From Undibacterium hunanense (GTDB lineage: Bacteria > Pseudomonadota > Gammaproteobacteria > Burkholderiales > Burkholderiaceae_D): DNA of 64,000 nucleotides. The translations under genes were made by a program, and so were the position numbers. The notes under the pieces are model-generated. The model saw only the letters and a list, made by a program, of their open reading frames with translations. It searched no databases and was not told the DNA's origin. Positions within the stretch are counted from its first letter, which is position 1, and every line of letters begins with the position of its first letter. Of the stretch, positions 39,783 to 48,636 are shown piece by piece. The stretch lies in the NCBI RefSeq assembly GCF_014284335.1, contig NZ_JACOGF010000003.1, positions 434,001-498,000 of the forward strand, in the 5' to 3' direction.

Positions 39783-42389
39783 TCAGTTCAATGACACACC
39801 GGTTTTGGTGAACACCAGTCCATGTTCTTTGGCGTCAACGGCAATCACATCCCTGGGTCCGAACTGGCCTTGCAATATCATTTTCGACAAGGGGTTTTCG
39901 ATTTCCTGCTGGATGGCGCGTTTCAGCGGTCTGGCACCATATACGGGGTCAAAACCAGCCTCGGCAATCTTGTGCAAAGCGGCGTCGCTGACCTGCAAGC
40001 CCATGTCCATCTGATGCAGACGTTGCTCCAGCGTCTTCAACTGTATCCTGGCGATTGCACCGATGTTTTTGGCATCCAGCGCATGGAACACCACGATCTC
40101 ATCAATACGGTTGATGAATTCCGGACGGAAATGGGTTTTAACTTCACCCATGACAGCCATCTTGATCACTTCAGGATCACTGCCTTCCATGGCCTGTATC
40201 TGGTGCGAGCCAAGATTGGATGTCATGACGATGACCGTGTTTTTAAAGTCCACGGTACGGCCCTGTCCATCCGTCATGCGACCATCATCCAGCACCTGCA
40301 GCAAGACATTGAAGACATCGTGATGGGCTTTTTCCACCTCGTCCAGCAAGATCACACTATATGGCTTGCGACGTACTGCTTCGGTCAGGTAACCACCTTC
40401 TTCATAGCCGACATAACCCGGCGGCGCACCGATCAGGCGGGCGACCGAATGTTTTTCCATGAATTCACTCATGTCGATACGAATCAATGATTCTTCAGTA
40501 TCAAACATGAAACCCGCCAACGCCTTGCACAACTCGGTTTTACCCACACCGGTAGGCCCCAGAAACAGGAAGGAACCATATGGACGGCCAGGGTCACCCA
40601 GACCTGCACGCGAACGGCGAATCGCATCAGATACGGCAACAATCGCTTCATGCTGACCAACCACACGCTGATGCAATACATCTTCCATCTGCAAGAGTTT
40701 TTCTCGCTCGCCCTGCATCATGCGTGACACTGGAATACCGGTCGCACGCGAGACAATTTCGGCAATTTCTTCAGCGCCAACCTGGGTGCGCAGCAATTTC
40801 ATCTTGCCGTGGTCGTGCTGGTTTTTATCTGCCTGGGTGTCTGCCTGCTTCAGTTGTGCTTCCAGGTCAGGCAGGCGACCATACTGCAATTCAGACATGG
40901 TTTGCCAGTCGCCCCTGCGTCTTGCATCATCCATTTGCAGGCGGATTTTTTCTATCTCTTCCTTGATATGGGTGCTGCCCTGCACGCTGGCTTTTTCTGC
41001 CTTCCAGACTTCTTCCAGATCGGCATATTCACGGGCCAGCTTGTCGATTTCTTCTTCGATCAAGACCAGACGTTTTTTCGAGCCTTCATCTTTCTCGCGC
41101 TTGACGGCTTCCTTTTCTATCTTCAGTTGTATCAGACGACGGTCCAGCTTATCCATGACTTCGGGTTTGGAGTCGATTTCTATCTTGATCTTGGCCGCAG
41201 CTTCATCAATCAGATCAATCGCCTTGTCCGGCAAGAAACGGTCGGTGATATAGCGATGTGACAGCTCGGCAGCCGCGACAATGGCCGGATCGGTAATATC
41301 GACACCATGATGGACTTCATATTTTTCCTGCAGGCCACGCAAAATCGCTATGGTTGCTTCGACACTGGGTTCATCCACGATGATTTTCTGGAAACGACGT
41401 TCCAACGCAGCATCTTTTTCTATGTATTTGCGGTATTCATCCAGGGTAGTAGCACCTACGCAATGCAGTTCACCACGCGCCAGGGCGGGTTTCAGCATAT
41501 TGCCGGCATCCATCGCACCTTCTGCCTTGCCAGCGCCTACCATAGTGTGCAATTCATCGATAAAGACGATGGTCTGGCCTTCATCCATGGCAATTTCTTT
41601 CAACACGGCTTTCAGGCGTTCTTCAAATTCACCACGGAATTTGGCACCTGCCAGCAAAGCAGCCATATCCAGCGACAAGACACGCTTGGATTTCAGACTG
41701 TCTGGCACTTCACCATTGATAATACGCTGCGCCAGGCCTTCGACAATGGCGGTTTTACCGACACCAGGCTCACCGATCAATACCGGATTATTCTTGCTGC
41801 GACGCTGCAAGACCTGGATGGCACGACGGATTTCGTCATCACGCCCGATCACAGGGTCCAGCTTGCCCAGACGTGCGCGCTCGGTCAGATCAAGGGTATA
41901 TTTTTTCAGGGCTTCACGCTGACCTTCGGCGTCCTGGCTATCCACATTGCCACCACCCCGGACAGCAGCAATCGCCTGCTCCAGCGCCTTGCGCGTCAGG
42001 CCATTTTCACGCGCCAGCTTGCCGGCTTCTGATTTATCCTCAGTCAGGGCCAGCAAGACCATTTCACTGGCCAGAAACTGGTCGCCACGCTTCTGGGATT
42101 CTTTGTCGGCCAGATTCAGCAAACCCACCAGTTCACGGCCAGCCTGTACCTGGCCGTCAGTGCCAGATACCTTGGGCAATCTGTCCAGAGCTGACTTCAA
42201 GGCATTGCCAAGAGCGATCACATTCACGCCTGCTCTTTGCAACAGCGAGCGGCTACTGCCATCATCCTGGTTGATTAAAGCCAACAATACGTGCACAGGT
42301 TCTATGTATTGGTTATCATTGCCGACTGCCTGGCTTTGCGCATCGGCAAGGGCTTCCTGCAATTTCGTTGTTAATTTGTCGAGCCGCAT
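39783..42389 (-). CDS. clpB: ATP-dependent chaperone ClpB
   Basis: The 868-residue disaggregase works with DnaK to rescue aggregated proteins. Visible are the N-domain ([20 protein letters not shown]), first AAA+ with Walker [19 protein letters not shown], a middle coiled-coil domain of about residues 400-530 rich in Glu/Lys/Arg, and second AAA+ with Walker [17 protein letters not shown] and Walker [12 protein letters not shown]. The C-terminal domain is complete. A near-consensus sigma-32 promoter lies immediately upstream, so it is heat-inducible. Confidence 0.98.
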   Translation of the reverse strand: MRLDKLTTKLQEALADAQSQAVGNDNQYIEPVHVLLALINQDDGSSRSLLQRAGVNVIALGNALKSALDRLPKVSGTDGQVQAGRELVGLLNLADKESQKRGDQFLASEMVLLALTEDKSEAGKLARENGLTRKALEQAIAAVRGGGNVDSQDAEGQREALKKYTLDLTERARLGKLDPVIGRDDEIRRAIQVLQRRSKNNPVLIGEPGVGKTAIVEGLAQRIINGEVPDSLKSKRVLSLDMAALLAGAKFRGEFEERLKAVLKEIAMDEGQTIVFIDELHTMVGAGKAEGAMDAGNMLKPALARGELHCVGATTLDEYRKYIEKDAALERRFQKIIVDEPSVEATIAILRGLQEKYEVHHGVDITDPAIVAAAELSHRYITDRFLPDKAIDLIDEAAAKIKIEIDSKPEVMDKLDRRLIQLKIEKEAVKREKDEGSKKRLVLIEEEIDKLAREYADLEEVWKAEKASVQGSTHIKEEIEKIRLQMDDARRRGDWQTMSELQYGRLPDLEAQLKQADTQADKNQHDHGKMKLLRTQVGAEEIAEIVSRATGIPVSRMMQGEREKLLQMEDVLHQRVVGQHEAIVAVSDAIRRSRAGLGDPGRPYGSFLFLGPTGVGKTELCKALAGFMFDTEESLIRIDMSEFMEKHSVARLIGAPPGYVGYEEGGYLTEAVRRKPYSVILLDEVEKAHHDVFNVLLQVLDDGRMTDGQGRTVDFKNTVIVMTSNLGSHQIQAMEGSDPEVIKMAVMGEVKTHFRPEFINRIDEIVVFHALDAKNIGAIARIQLKTLEQRLHQMDMGLQVSDAALHKIAEAGFDPVYGARPLKRAIQQEIENPLSKMILQGQFGPRDVIAVDAKEHGLVFTKTGVSLN

Positions 42390-42420
42390 GACTCTCTCCT
42401 GAAGAATTAGTTAGTGACAC

Positions 42421-42448
42421 AATTTGGGGCAGCAGAGCCAATTTCAAG
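42421..42448 (-). promoter_or_regulatory. Sigma-32 heat-shock promoter of clpB
   Basis: On the minus strand CTTGAAA (42448-42442), a 12-base spacer and CCCCAAATT (42429-42421) match the sigma-32 consensus CTTGAAA/CCCCATnT. It stands 32 bp before the clpB ATG, at the right place to drive it. Confidence 0.85.
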
Positions 42449-42498
42449 AATATAAAAAAACAGATGCACGCTTGCTTGCTTTACATCAAAAGAAAAAC

Positions 42499-43053
42499 AT
42501 GGATTTACAACAATTACAAATGAGTTATCTGCCAGATCAGGACAGGCTGCTGATCAAATTTTCCTTTGCCGAGAAATCATCCAGCGCGAGGCAAGAGATT
42601 CACCTGCTGTTCACCCGCCGCCTGACCATGCAATTCTGGCCTACCTTGCTGGAAGCCATGGCCAAACAGGTCAAGCTGGGCAGGCCAGGGGCAGCCCATG
42701 CCAGTGCGGAAATGGTACAGATGGAACATGAAGCTTCCGTTGCCCAGATGAAGGACGGTGGCAATTTTGATGCGCCCTTCAACAGCAAGGTCGAAAGCTG
42801 GCCTTTGGGTGAACAGGCTTTGATGCCGGACGATGTCCAGTTTCACGTACATGCCACTGCTGCCTTCCGCATGGAATTCGTGATCGCTGGCGGCAAGAAC
42901 TTTGAAGTGGCCATGGGTCGCCGCCTGCTGCACGGCTTTTGCAAGCTGTTTCAGGATGCGGTAGAAAAAGCCGACTGGGGATTTACGCTGGAAATGCTGG
43001 GCAACAGCAGCGGCAGCACATACGAAGATGTGCCGCCACGCTTGCTTAATTAA
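42499..43053 (+). CDS. Conserved hypothetical protein
   Basis: A 184-residue protein of unknown function. There is no signal peptide or membrane segment. The N-terminal half reads LSYLPDQDRLLIKFSF-type beta structure followed by a conserved-looking LLFTRRLTMQFWPTLLEAM helix, and the C-terminal half contains AFRMEFVIAGGKNFEVAMGR. I start at ATG 42499 because it is preceded by an AGAAAAA region and gives a compact protein; a start 25 residues earlier would lie in the clpB control region. It is divergent from clpB, separated by about 110 bp that include the heat-shock promoter. Confidence 0.7.
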   Translation: MDLQQLQMSYLPDQDRLLIKFSFAEKSSSARQEIHLLFTRRLTMQFWPTLLEAMAKQVKLGRPGAAHASAEMVQMEHEASVAQMKDGGNFDAPFNSKVESWPLGEQALMPDDVQFHVHATAAFRMEFVIAGGKNFEVAMGRRLLHGFCKLFQDAVEKADWGFTLEMLGNSSGSTYEDVPPRLLN

Positions 43054-43059
43054 TACGCT

Positions 43060-43150
43060 AGTGATGCTTAGTTAGTGATGCTTATTTAGTGCTACTTAGT
43101 TAGTGCTGCTTAGTTAGTGCTGCTTAATTAGTGCTGCTTAGTTAGTGCTG
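43060..43150. repeat. 14-bp tandem repeat, about 6.5 copies
   Basis: Six full units of consensus AGTGCTGCTTAGTT, plus a 7-base partial unit, run head to tail just after the hypothetical gene's stop codon. Units differ by one or two bases; the first two begin AGTGATG. Fourteen is not a multiple of three and each unit contains stop codons, so it is non-coding. It lies between the hypothetical gene and the convergent proline iminopeptidase gene. Confidence 0.9.
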
Positions 43151-43176
43151 AATTCATGCATATTGACAACTGAGGC

Positions 43177-44142
43177 TTAGTCAAATCTGCCGCTTTGCCG
43201 GAATTGCTCTGTAGCACGCACCAGCGCTTCGGCAATGCCAGGTTCTGAGCCGGAATGCCCGGCATCTGCAATCATTTGCAGGCTGGCTTCCGGCCAGGCC
43301 TGATGCAGGCGGTATGCACTGACCGGTGGGCACACCACGTCATAACGCCCCTGCACGATCACTGCTGGCAGGTGACGTATGCGCTCAATGTCCTGTATCA
43401 GTTGATCTTCACGCATGAACGCTGCATTCAGCATGTAATGTGCTTCCAGCCGGCCCAGACCTATGCAAATGGCATCTGATTCAAAGTCTGCGATGGCTTC
43501 AGGCTGCGGCTTAAGAAAAATGCAAGAACCTTCATAACGGCTCCAGTTACGGGCAGCTTCGATGTAGACCGCAGGATCATCCGAAAACAGGCGCTTTGTA
43601 TAGGCGGTCAGCAAATCATGGCGTTCTTCTTCCGGCACTGCATCGGCAAAACGCTGATGCACTTCGGGGAAGAAAAATTTCATGCCATTTACGAACCATT
43701 CCACTTCGGCCCTGGTGCACAAAAATATGCCCCGCAGTACAAAACCCAGGCAGCGTTCAGGATGTGCCTCACCATAGGCCAGTGCAAGGGTCGAACCCCA
43801 GGACCCGCCAAAGACCAGCCATTGCTCTATCCCCAGCATGACCCGGATTTTTTCGATGTCACTGACCAGCAAGGGTGTCGTGTTATCACGGTACTCACCT
43901 AGTGGCAAGGATTTGCCGGCACCACGCTGATCAAACAGCACGATGCGATAGTGAGCAGGATCAAAAAAACGACGGTGATTGGGCGAGGTGCCCGCACCAG
44001 GGCCACCATGCAGGAACAGCACTGGCTGACCTTGTGGATTGCCACTTTCTTCCCAGTACAGGGTATGGGTGTCATCCACCTTCAGCATGCCGCTGCGGTT
44101 TGCTTCAAGGGCCGGGAATAAGGGAAAAGTATCAGCAGTCAT
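43177..44142 (-). CDS. pip: Proline iminopeptidase
   Basis: The 321-residue alpha/beta hydrolase of peptidase family S33 removes N-terminal proline. The signatures HGGPGAGTSPNHRRFFDPAH and VFGGSWGSTLALAY (nucleophile Ser in GGSWGS) are diagnostic. The catalytic His is in IADAGHSGSEPG, and YIEAARNWSRYEGSCIFLKP includes substrate-pocket glutamate. It is cytoplasmic, with no signal peptide. It stands alone, divergent from the PhyH-family gene with 122 bp between the starts. Confidence 0.95.
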   Translation of the reverse strand: MTADTFPLFPALEANRSGMLKVDDTHTLYWEESGNPQGQPVLFLHGGPGAGTSPNHRRFFDPAHYRIVLFDQRGAGKSLPLGEYRDNTTPLLVSDIEKIRVMLGIEQWLVFGGSWGSTLALAYGEAHPERCLGFVLRGIFLCTRAEVEWFVNGMKFFFPEVHQRFADAVPEEERHDLLTAYTKRLFSDDPAVYIEAARNWSRYEGSCIFLKPQPEAIADFESDAICIGLGRLEAHYMLNAAFMREDQLIQDIERIRHLPAVIVQGRYDVVCPPVSAYRLHQAWPEASLQMIADAGHSGSEPGIAEALVRATEQFRQSGRFD

Positions 44143-44264
44143 GGATGAAAGATGTAAGTTTATACAGAAGTCTCCTGATTATACTCAGAATGACCATGTT
44201 GACCTCAATTTGCTATTTTTTACACAGTTTGCGATCATATTTCTTTTTTTAACCAGTGTTCGCC

Positions 44265-45302
44265 ATGCCCCTGTCCGACACACGCACAAATCCTGGCTGC
44301 CCCGATACCGGTGTGCGCATCAAGCTGCCACATCTGAAAGATTACTGGTCACGCATGATGGCAGCGCGCCGTGGAGAAAAAATCGACCATAGCACGGACT
44401 TTCACACTGACCGGTTGATGTTGCATACCCTGGGTGTCGGCCTGGAACAGGTAACGCAGTTCATCCTGAATGAAGTACCTGATTTCGCAGCATTTGAAAC
44501 CTGGATCATCCACACTGCTGGCATGCCCTCGGCGGACAGCATAGCGCGCATCAACGCCCTCACCCACCAAACCGCTCTACCCACCAGCGTATTGGCATGG
44601 CAAACGGAATTGGCAGCCATGCCGGATGTGCTGTCCAAAGATGATTTGCGACACTGGGATGAACAGGGTTTCGTGATACTGCACGAAGCCGTACCGGCGC
44701 AAGATAGTGCTGCGGCAGCCCAGGTGATCTGGGACACACTAAACGCCAGGGAGGATGATGTTGAATCCTGGTATCACGGTGAACATGCAAACATCATGGT
44801 GCAATTATTCCAGTCGCCGGCATTTGATGCCAACCGTCGTTCTGCGCGTATTCACAAAGCCTTTGCACAACTGTGGCAAACCACAGACTTATGGGTCACC
44901 ACTGACCGTTGCGGCTTCAATGTACCGGAAAGACCAGGCCACAGCTTTCGTGGGCCAGACCTGCATTGGGACATGAGCCTGCATCAACCAGTTCCATTTG
45001 GCACACAAGGGATTTTATATCTGACAGATACGCCACCAGAACAAGGTGCGCTGACGCTAGTGCCCGGCTTTCAGCACAGACTGAATGCATGGATGGACAG
45101 TCTGCCGGCTGACGCCGATCCGCGTGAACAGGATTTGCATGCGCTGGGTTCCAGACCCATAGGCGGCAAGGCGGGCGACATGGTGATATGGAATCAGTTG
45201 CTGCCGCATGGCAGTCGCCCCAATCGCGGTACCAAACCCCGCATTGTGCAGTACATCAATATGCTACCCAGTACATTGCCAGTTCAAGAGATTTGGCGCT
45301 GA
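44265..45302 (+). CDS. Phytanoyl-CoA dioxygenase (PhyH) family protein
   Basis: A 345-residue protein whose C-terminal half shows the iron site of PhyH-type 2-oxoglutarate dioxygenases: HxD in GPDLHWDMSLHQPVPFG, then the distal His and Arg in WNQLLPHGSRPNRGTKPRIV. The N-terminal 100 residues are not recognised and contain the ordered segment PHLKDYWSRMMAARRG. The substrate is unknown; relatives hydroxylate acyl-CoAs, secondary metabolites or amino acids. The start is ATG 44265; a GTG three codons upstream is possible. It is convergent with crcB, whose stop is 4 bp away. Confidence 0.82.
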   Translation: MPLSDTRTNPGCPDTGVRIKLPHLKDYWSRMMAARRGEKIDHSTDFHTDRLMLHTLGVGLEQVTQFILNEVPDFAAFETWIIHTAGMPSADSIARINALTHQTALPTSVLAWQTELAAMPDVLSKDDLRHWDEQGFVILHEAVPAQDSAAAAQVIWDTLNAREDDVESWYHGEHANIMVQLFQSPAFDANRRSARIHKAFAQLWQTTDLWVTTDRCGFNVPERPGHSFRGPDLHWDMSLHQPVPFGTQGILYLTDTPPEQGALTLVPGFQHRLNAWMDSLPADADPREQDLHALGSRPIGGKAGDMVIWNQLLPHGSRPNRGTKPRIVQYINMLPSTLPVQEIWR

Positions 45303-45306
45303 ACAG

Positions 45307-45690
45307 CTATGCAAACAATGCCCGGTAAGTGGCAAACCCGGCAAAACAGCAAAGGATGGACCCGACCAGATGTGCACCGCTATGCATGAGTGCCCAGCCA
45401 TAATCGCCACGATGCAGCAAGCTCATGGCTTCGGCAGAAAATGTGGAAAAGGTAGTCAAGCCACCGAGAAAACCCGTCACCAGAAACAAACGCCATTCAG
45501 GTGACAACTGCGGGTTCGCAGAAAAAAAAGCAACGCACAGACCTATGATATAACCACCACCAAGATTGGCGATCAAGGTACCCAATGGCAATAAGGGATA
45601 GGTGGCATTCAGCCACAAACCTAACACCCAGCGCAGCCAGGCTCCCAAAGCAGCCCCCAGACCTACTGCCAGTGCGCCCAGCCAGCTCAT
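45307..45690 (-). CDS. crcB: Fluoride ion channel CrcB/Fluc
   Basis: The 127-residue membrane protein has four transmembrane helices and the Fluc hallmarks [16 protein letters not shown] and [18 protein letters not shown], which hold the conserved Asn and the pore phenylalanines. It forms a dual-topology dimer exporting fluoride. It overlaps the moaE stop by 4 bases, placing it at the end of a molybdopterin operon. No fluoride riboswitch is recognisable upstream, and there would be no room for one. Confidence 0.93.
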   Translation of the reverse strand: MSWLGALAVGLGAALGAWLRWVLGLWLNATYPLLPLGTLIANLGGGYIIGLCVAFFSANPQLSPEWRLFLVTGFLGGLTTFSTFSAEAMSLLHRGDYGWALMHSGAHLVGSILCCFAGFATYRALFA

Positions 45691-46169
45691 ACCTTGACTC
45701 CTGCAAGCGTTTCAGTTCCTTGCTTCCATTTCTGCAAAGCCTGGTCGTCGGTTTCCCTGGCATCAACCCAGCGTGCGCCATCAGGCGTCTGTTCTTTTTT
45801 CCAGAAAGGTGCCTGGGTTTTGAGATAGTCCATGATGAATTCGCAGGCGGCAAAAGCCTCGCCACGGTGGCGCGATGCCACAATCACCAGGACGATCTGG
45901 TCCAGCGGCAAGAGTGCACCGACCCGGTGAATGACCAGTACGTCCATCAGTTGCCAGCGTTGCCGCGCCTGCTGCTCGATCTGTTCCAGTGATTTCTCGG
46001 TCATGCCGGGATAATGTTCAAGTTCCATGGTCTGAACAGATTGCCCATCATTCATGTCACGCACGACACCGACAAAGCTGACCAAAGCACCGATGGCCGG
46101 TTTGCCCTTACGCATTTGTGCCATCTCTGCATTCAGATCAAAGTCTGCTGTCTGCACCCGCACTGTCAT
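45687..46169 (-). CDS. moaE: Molybdopterin synthase catalytic subunit MoaE
   Basis: A 160-residue subunit that transfers sulfur from MoaD thiocarboxylate to precursor Z. It shows [43 protein letters not shown] and the catalytic lysine region [20 protein letters not shown]. It lies 3 bp downstream of moaD and overlaps crcB by 4 bases. Confidence 0.95.
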   Translation of the reverse strand: MTVRVQTADFDLNAEMAQMRKGKPAIGALVSFVGVVRDMNDGQSVQTMELEHYPGMTEKSLEQIEQQARQRWQLMDVLVIHRVGALLPLDQIVLVIVASRHRGEAFAACEFIMDYLKTQAPFWKKEQTPDGARWVDARETDDQALQKWKQGTETLAGVKV

Positions 46170-46172
46170 CTG

Positions 46173-46430
46173 TCACCCCCCGGTTACCGGAGGGAAGAAA
46201 GCGACTTCTGCCCCTGCGCTGATGTGTTTGTCAGGCGCGCACATTTGCTGGTTGTATGCCATGCGCAAGGCACGATCCGGTGCCAGCGCCTCGGCCCAGA
46301 CATCGCCACGCTGTATCAGCCATTGCCGGACATCGCCCACGGTCTGCACCTCTGGCGGCACGTCGACCTGCTCTGAAAACGAGCCCAGTTTTTCACGCAC
46401 ACTGGCAAAAAATCGTAATTGAATATGCAT
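46173..46430 (-). CDS. moaD: Molybdopterin synthase sulfur carrier subunit MoaD
   Basis: An 85-residue ubiquitin-fold protein (MHIQLRFFASVREKLGSFSE) ending in the diagnostic Gly-Gly (FFPPVTGG), which is thiocarboxylated before sulfur transfer. It is encoded between moeA (16 bp upstream) and moaE (2 bp downstream). Length is typical for MoaD. Confidence 0.95.
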   Translation of the reverse strand: MHIQLRFFASVREKLGSFSEQVDVPPEVQTVGDVRQWLIQRGDVWAEALAPDRALRMAYNQQMCAPDKHISAGAEVAFFPPVTGG

Positions 46431-46446
46431 AATCGACTAAAAAAAC

Positions 46447-47652
46447 TTAAGACATCAGATTGCTGAAAGGAATGAATTTAACCACGTCACCCGCATGAAT
46501 ACTCTGACCTGGTGCGAGATCAATCAAACCGTCACCCCAGACTGTGGACGTCAATACGGCAGACCCCTGGTTGGCAAACAGATCGAGGCCACCTCCGGCA
46601 TTCATGCGGGCACGCAAGAATTCATTGCGACGGTCCGGTTTCAGCCAGTCAAAATCAGCACGTACAGAATATGATTGCGGGCTGACTTGCTGTACACCCT
46701 GCATGCGCAACAGGAAGGGACGCACGAATAACAGAAAGGTCACGAAACTGGATACCGGATTGCCGGGCAAGCCAATAAAGAATGCCTTGCCCACTTCGCC
46801 AAAAGCCAGCGGTTTGCCAGGCTTGATGGCGATCTGCCACATATCCAGGCGGCCTTCGGCCTCGACTGCCGGTTTGACATGATCTTCTTCCCCGACTGAT
46901 ACACCGCCAGAAGTGATGATGACATCATGTTCCTGGCTGGCCAGGCGCAGCGTGGATCGGGTGGCGTCCAGCTTGTCCGGCACGATGCCATAGTCAGTGA
47001 CATCGCAACCCAGGTCTTGCAACAAGGCCGTCAGGGTAAAACGGTTGGAGTTATAAATTGCACCCGGCTTCAAAGGGTCGCCTGGCATGGCCAGTTCATC
47101 ACCGGTAAAGAATACGGCTACCTTTGGACGACGCAACACGGGCAACTGGGCCAGCCCGACAGACGCCGCCAGGCCAAGTTCCTGTGCCCTTAGTCTGGTC
47201 CCGGCAGCCAGGATAGTCGCGCCAGTGGCAATATCTTCGCCCTGCCTGCGTATCCATTCGCCAGCTTTGGGTTGATGTTTGATGGTCACAAAATCGCCAT
47301 CGGCAACACATTGTTCCTGCATGACTACGGCATCAGCGCCAGCCGGAATAATGGCACCAGTAAATATACGTGCTGCGGTGCCAGCCTCCAGCGCTTCGCC
47401 AATATAACCGGCGGGAATGCGCTGGCTGACGCGCAGCGGTGTTTCTGCATTGACACAATCAGCAGCGCGCACGGCATAACCATCCATCTGGGTATTATCC
47501 AGCGGCGGCACATTCAGCAGTGATGTCTGGGCCTGCGCCAGCAGACGGCCATTCGCGGCCACTGTAGCGACTGTTTCCACATCCTGAATGGGGCGGACAG
47601 CAGACAATAAAAATTCCAGCGCCTCAGCCACAGCGAGCATAGGTTTTGACAT
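46447..47652 (-). CDS. moeA: Molybdopterin molybdenumtransferase MoeA
   Basis: The 401-residue enzyme inserts molybdate into adenylylated molybdopterin. Visible are NTQMDGYAVRAADC, FTGAIIPAGADAVVMQE, the MoCF-like domain with FFTGDELAMPGDPL and TSGGVSVGEEDHVKPAVE, and LPGNPVSSFVTFLLF. I start at ATG 47652 because the preceding 32-residue extension in the open frame has no family counterpart. It is the first gene of the moeA-moaD-moaE-crcB operon. The 259 bp upstream hold only a terminator for the preceding gene; I see no molybdenum-cofactor riboswitch. Confidence 0.95.
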   Translation of the reverse strand: MSKPMLAVAEALEFLLSAVRPIQDVETVATVAANGRLLAQAQTSLLNVPPLDNTQMDGYAVRAADCVNAETPLRVSQRIPAGYIGEALEAGTAARIFTGAIIPAGADAVVMQEQCVADGDFVTIKHQPKAGEWIRRQGEDIATGATILAAGTRLRAQELGLAASVGLAQLPVLRRPKVAVFFTGDELAMPGDPLKPGAIYNSNRFTLTALLQDLGCDVTDYGIVPDKLDATRSTLRLASQEHDVIITSGGVSVGEEDHVKPAVEAEGRLDMWQIAIKPGKPLAFGEVGKAFFIGLPGNPVSSFVTFLLFVRPFLLRMQGVQQVSPQSYSVRADFDWLKPDRRNEFLRARMNAGGGLDLFANQGSAVLTSTVWGDGLIDLAPGQSIHAGDVVKFIPFSNLMS

Positions 47653-47835
47653 GAAGTATTCCCGGATTGAGCAAATTGTTATCAGGCGATATTGTAGCCT
47701 GTATGCCTGTGTCCGGTGACTGATGCAGGCATACACAAAATACGGCACCAGGCAATTAGCGGGTTATCAAGAAAGTCATCAAGAAATTTATCAAAAAAGC
47801 ATCACAGAAATATCCACAGCGTGCTTACAAAACAA

Positions 47836-47880
47836 AACCCCGGCACTACCTGAAGCGCCGGGGTTGAATATATCTTTTTT
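47836..47880 (-). terminator. Intrinsic terminator of the glycine-zipper lipoprotein gene
   Basis: A perfect 9-bp stem (AACCCCGGC with its complement) encloses a 12-base loop at 47836-47865. On the minus strand it is followed by TTTTGTTTTG. A T-run also follows on the plus strand. It lies about 45 bp after the gene's stop and ahead of the moeA operon. Confidence 0.85.
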
Positions 47881-47911
47881 ATCAACTATGCATCAAGAGG
47901 CATAACCAGAC

Positions 47912-48460
47912 TCAGGGAGCCAATGCCAATTGGCCGTTCTGGAAGCTAACCCTGACCCTGTCGCCCATACGATAGTAATTATTCGGTTCCACCAGCAAGG
48001 TACGTTGTTCGCCATTTTGCAGGCGCACTGTCAGTTCCAGCTTGTTTTTGGGTGTGGATGAGCGCTCCATTTCATTACCCAGCACGCCACCGGCAATCGC
48101 ACCGCCTATCGTTGCCAGGTCGCGTCCACTGCCCTTGCCAACCTGATGACCAAGAACACCACCAATCAGGGCGCCGACTGCAGCACCGGCACCAGAAGAA
48201 CCGCCGCTGCCGACATTGACTTCACGAATACCAACGATAAGTGCTGTATCCACATAGGCATTTTGATTCTGGTACTGATTTGGATAAGGCGTTTGATTTT
48301 GCCCATACCCTGGATACTGAGTTGGATATTGCTGGTATTGATTCTGATTGGGGTATTGGGTTGGATATTGCCCCTGTGTATTGGCAGGATAACGTTGCAC
48401 CGCACATCCTGCCATCGAGCAAATGAGTGCAATTGAAGTCAGGATAGTAAGCTTGCGCAT
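47912..48460 (-). CDS. Glycine-zipper 2TM-domain outer-membrane lipoprotein
   Basis: The 182-residue protein has a lipoprotein signal peptide with lipobox SMAGC (MRKLTILTSIALICSMAGC). A low-complexity Tyr/Gln/Pro/Asn stretch follows at residues 24-68 (repeats of YPTQYP and YPNQ). A glycine-zipper domain of the Rickettsia 17-kDa antigen type comes next (GAAVGALIGGVLGHQVGKG, GGAIAGGVLGNEME), and the C-terminal domain is a basic beta domain. Family members are outer-membrane lipoproteins with a role in envelope integrity. GGAG in the leader is a ribosome site 9 bases before ATG. The gene is followed by a strong terminator. Confidence 0.88.
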   Translation of the reverse strand: MRKLTILTSIALICSMAGCAVQRYPANTQGQYPTQYPNQNQYQQYPTQYPGYGQNQTPYPNQYQNQNAYVDTALIVGIREVNVGSGGSSGAGAAVGALIGGVLGHQVGKGSGRDLATIGGAIAGGVLGNEMERSSTPKNKLELTVRLQNGEQRTLLVEPNNYYRMGDRVRVSFQNGQLALAP

Positions 48461-48636
48461 GATGTACTCCGAAAAAAAGTGATGTACTCAATCAACGCGA
48501 CAGACAATAGTTTGTTGACGCGCCGGGCGGAAAAACAACGCCTGGTAACAATCCCTTGCATTTCGAAGGTATTTCTTAACTACCTTGCAACACCTGTAAT
48601 CATTTAAATTACATCAATAACAGCAAACCCTGCATT

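Noticed and set aside
39822..42032. Several 150-240 codon plus-strand frames opposite clpB.
   Set aside because: They are complements of conserved ClpB coding sequence, with no plausible starts or motifs.
45691..45710. A fluoride riboswitch upstream of crcB.
   Set aside because: crcB overlaps moaE by four bases, leaving no untranslated leader for the riboswitch.
47653..47911. A molybdenum-cofactor riboswitch ahead of moeA.
   Set aside because: Only a terminator of the preceding gene is recognisable; I cannot identify the conserved riboswitch helices.
48230..48390. Short repeats of TATTGG/GGATA type inside the glycine-zipper lipoprotein gene, as a possible CRISPR or satellite.
   Set aside because: They are codon-phased and encode the Tyr/Gln/Pro/Asn repeat of the lipoprotein; spacing is irregular and no cas genes occur.
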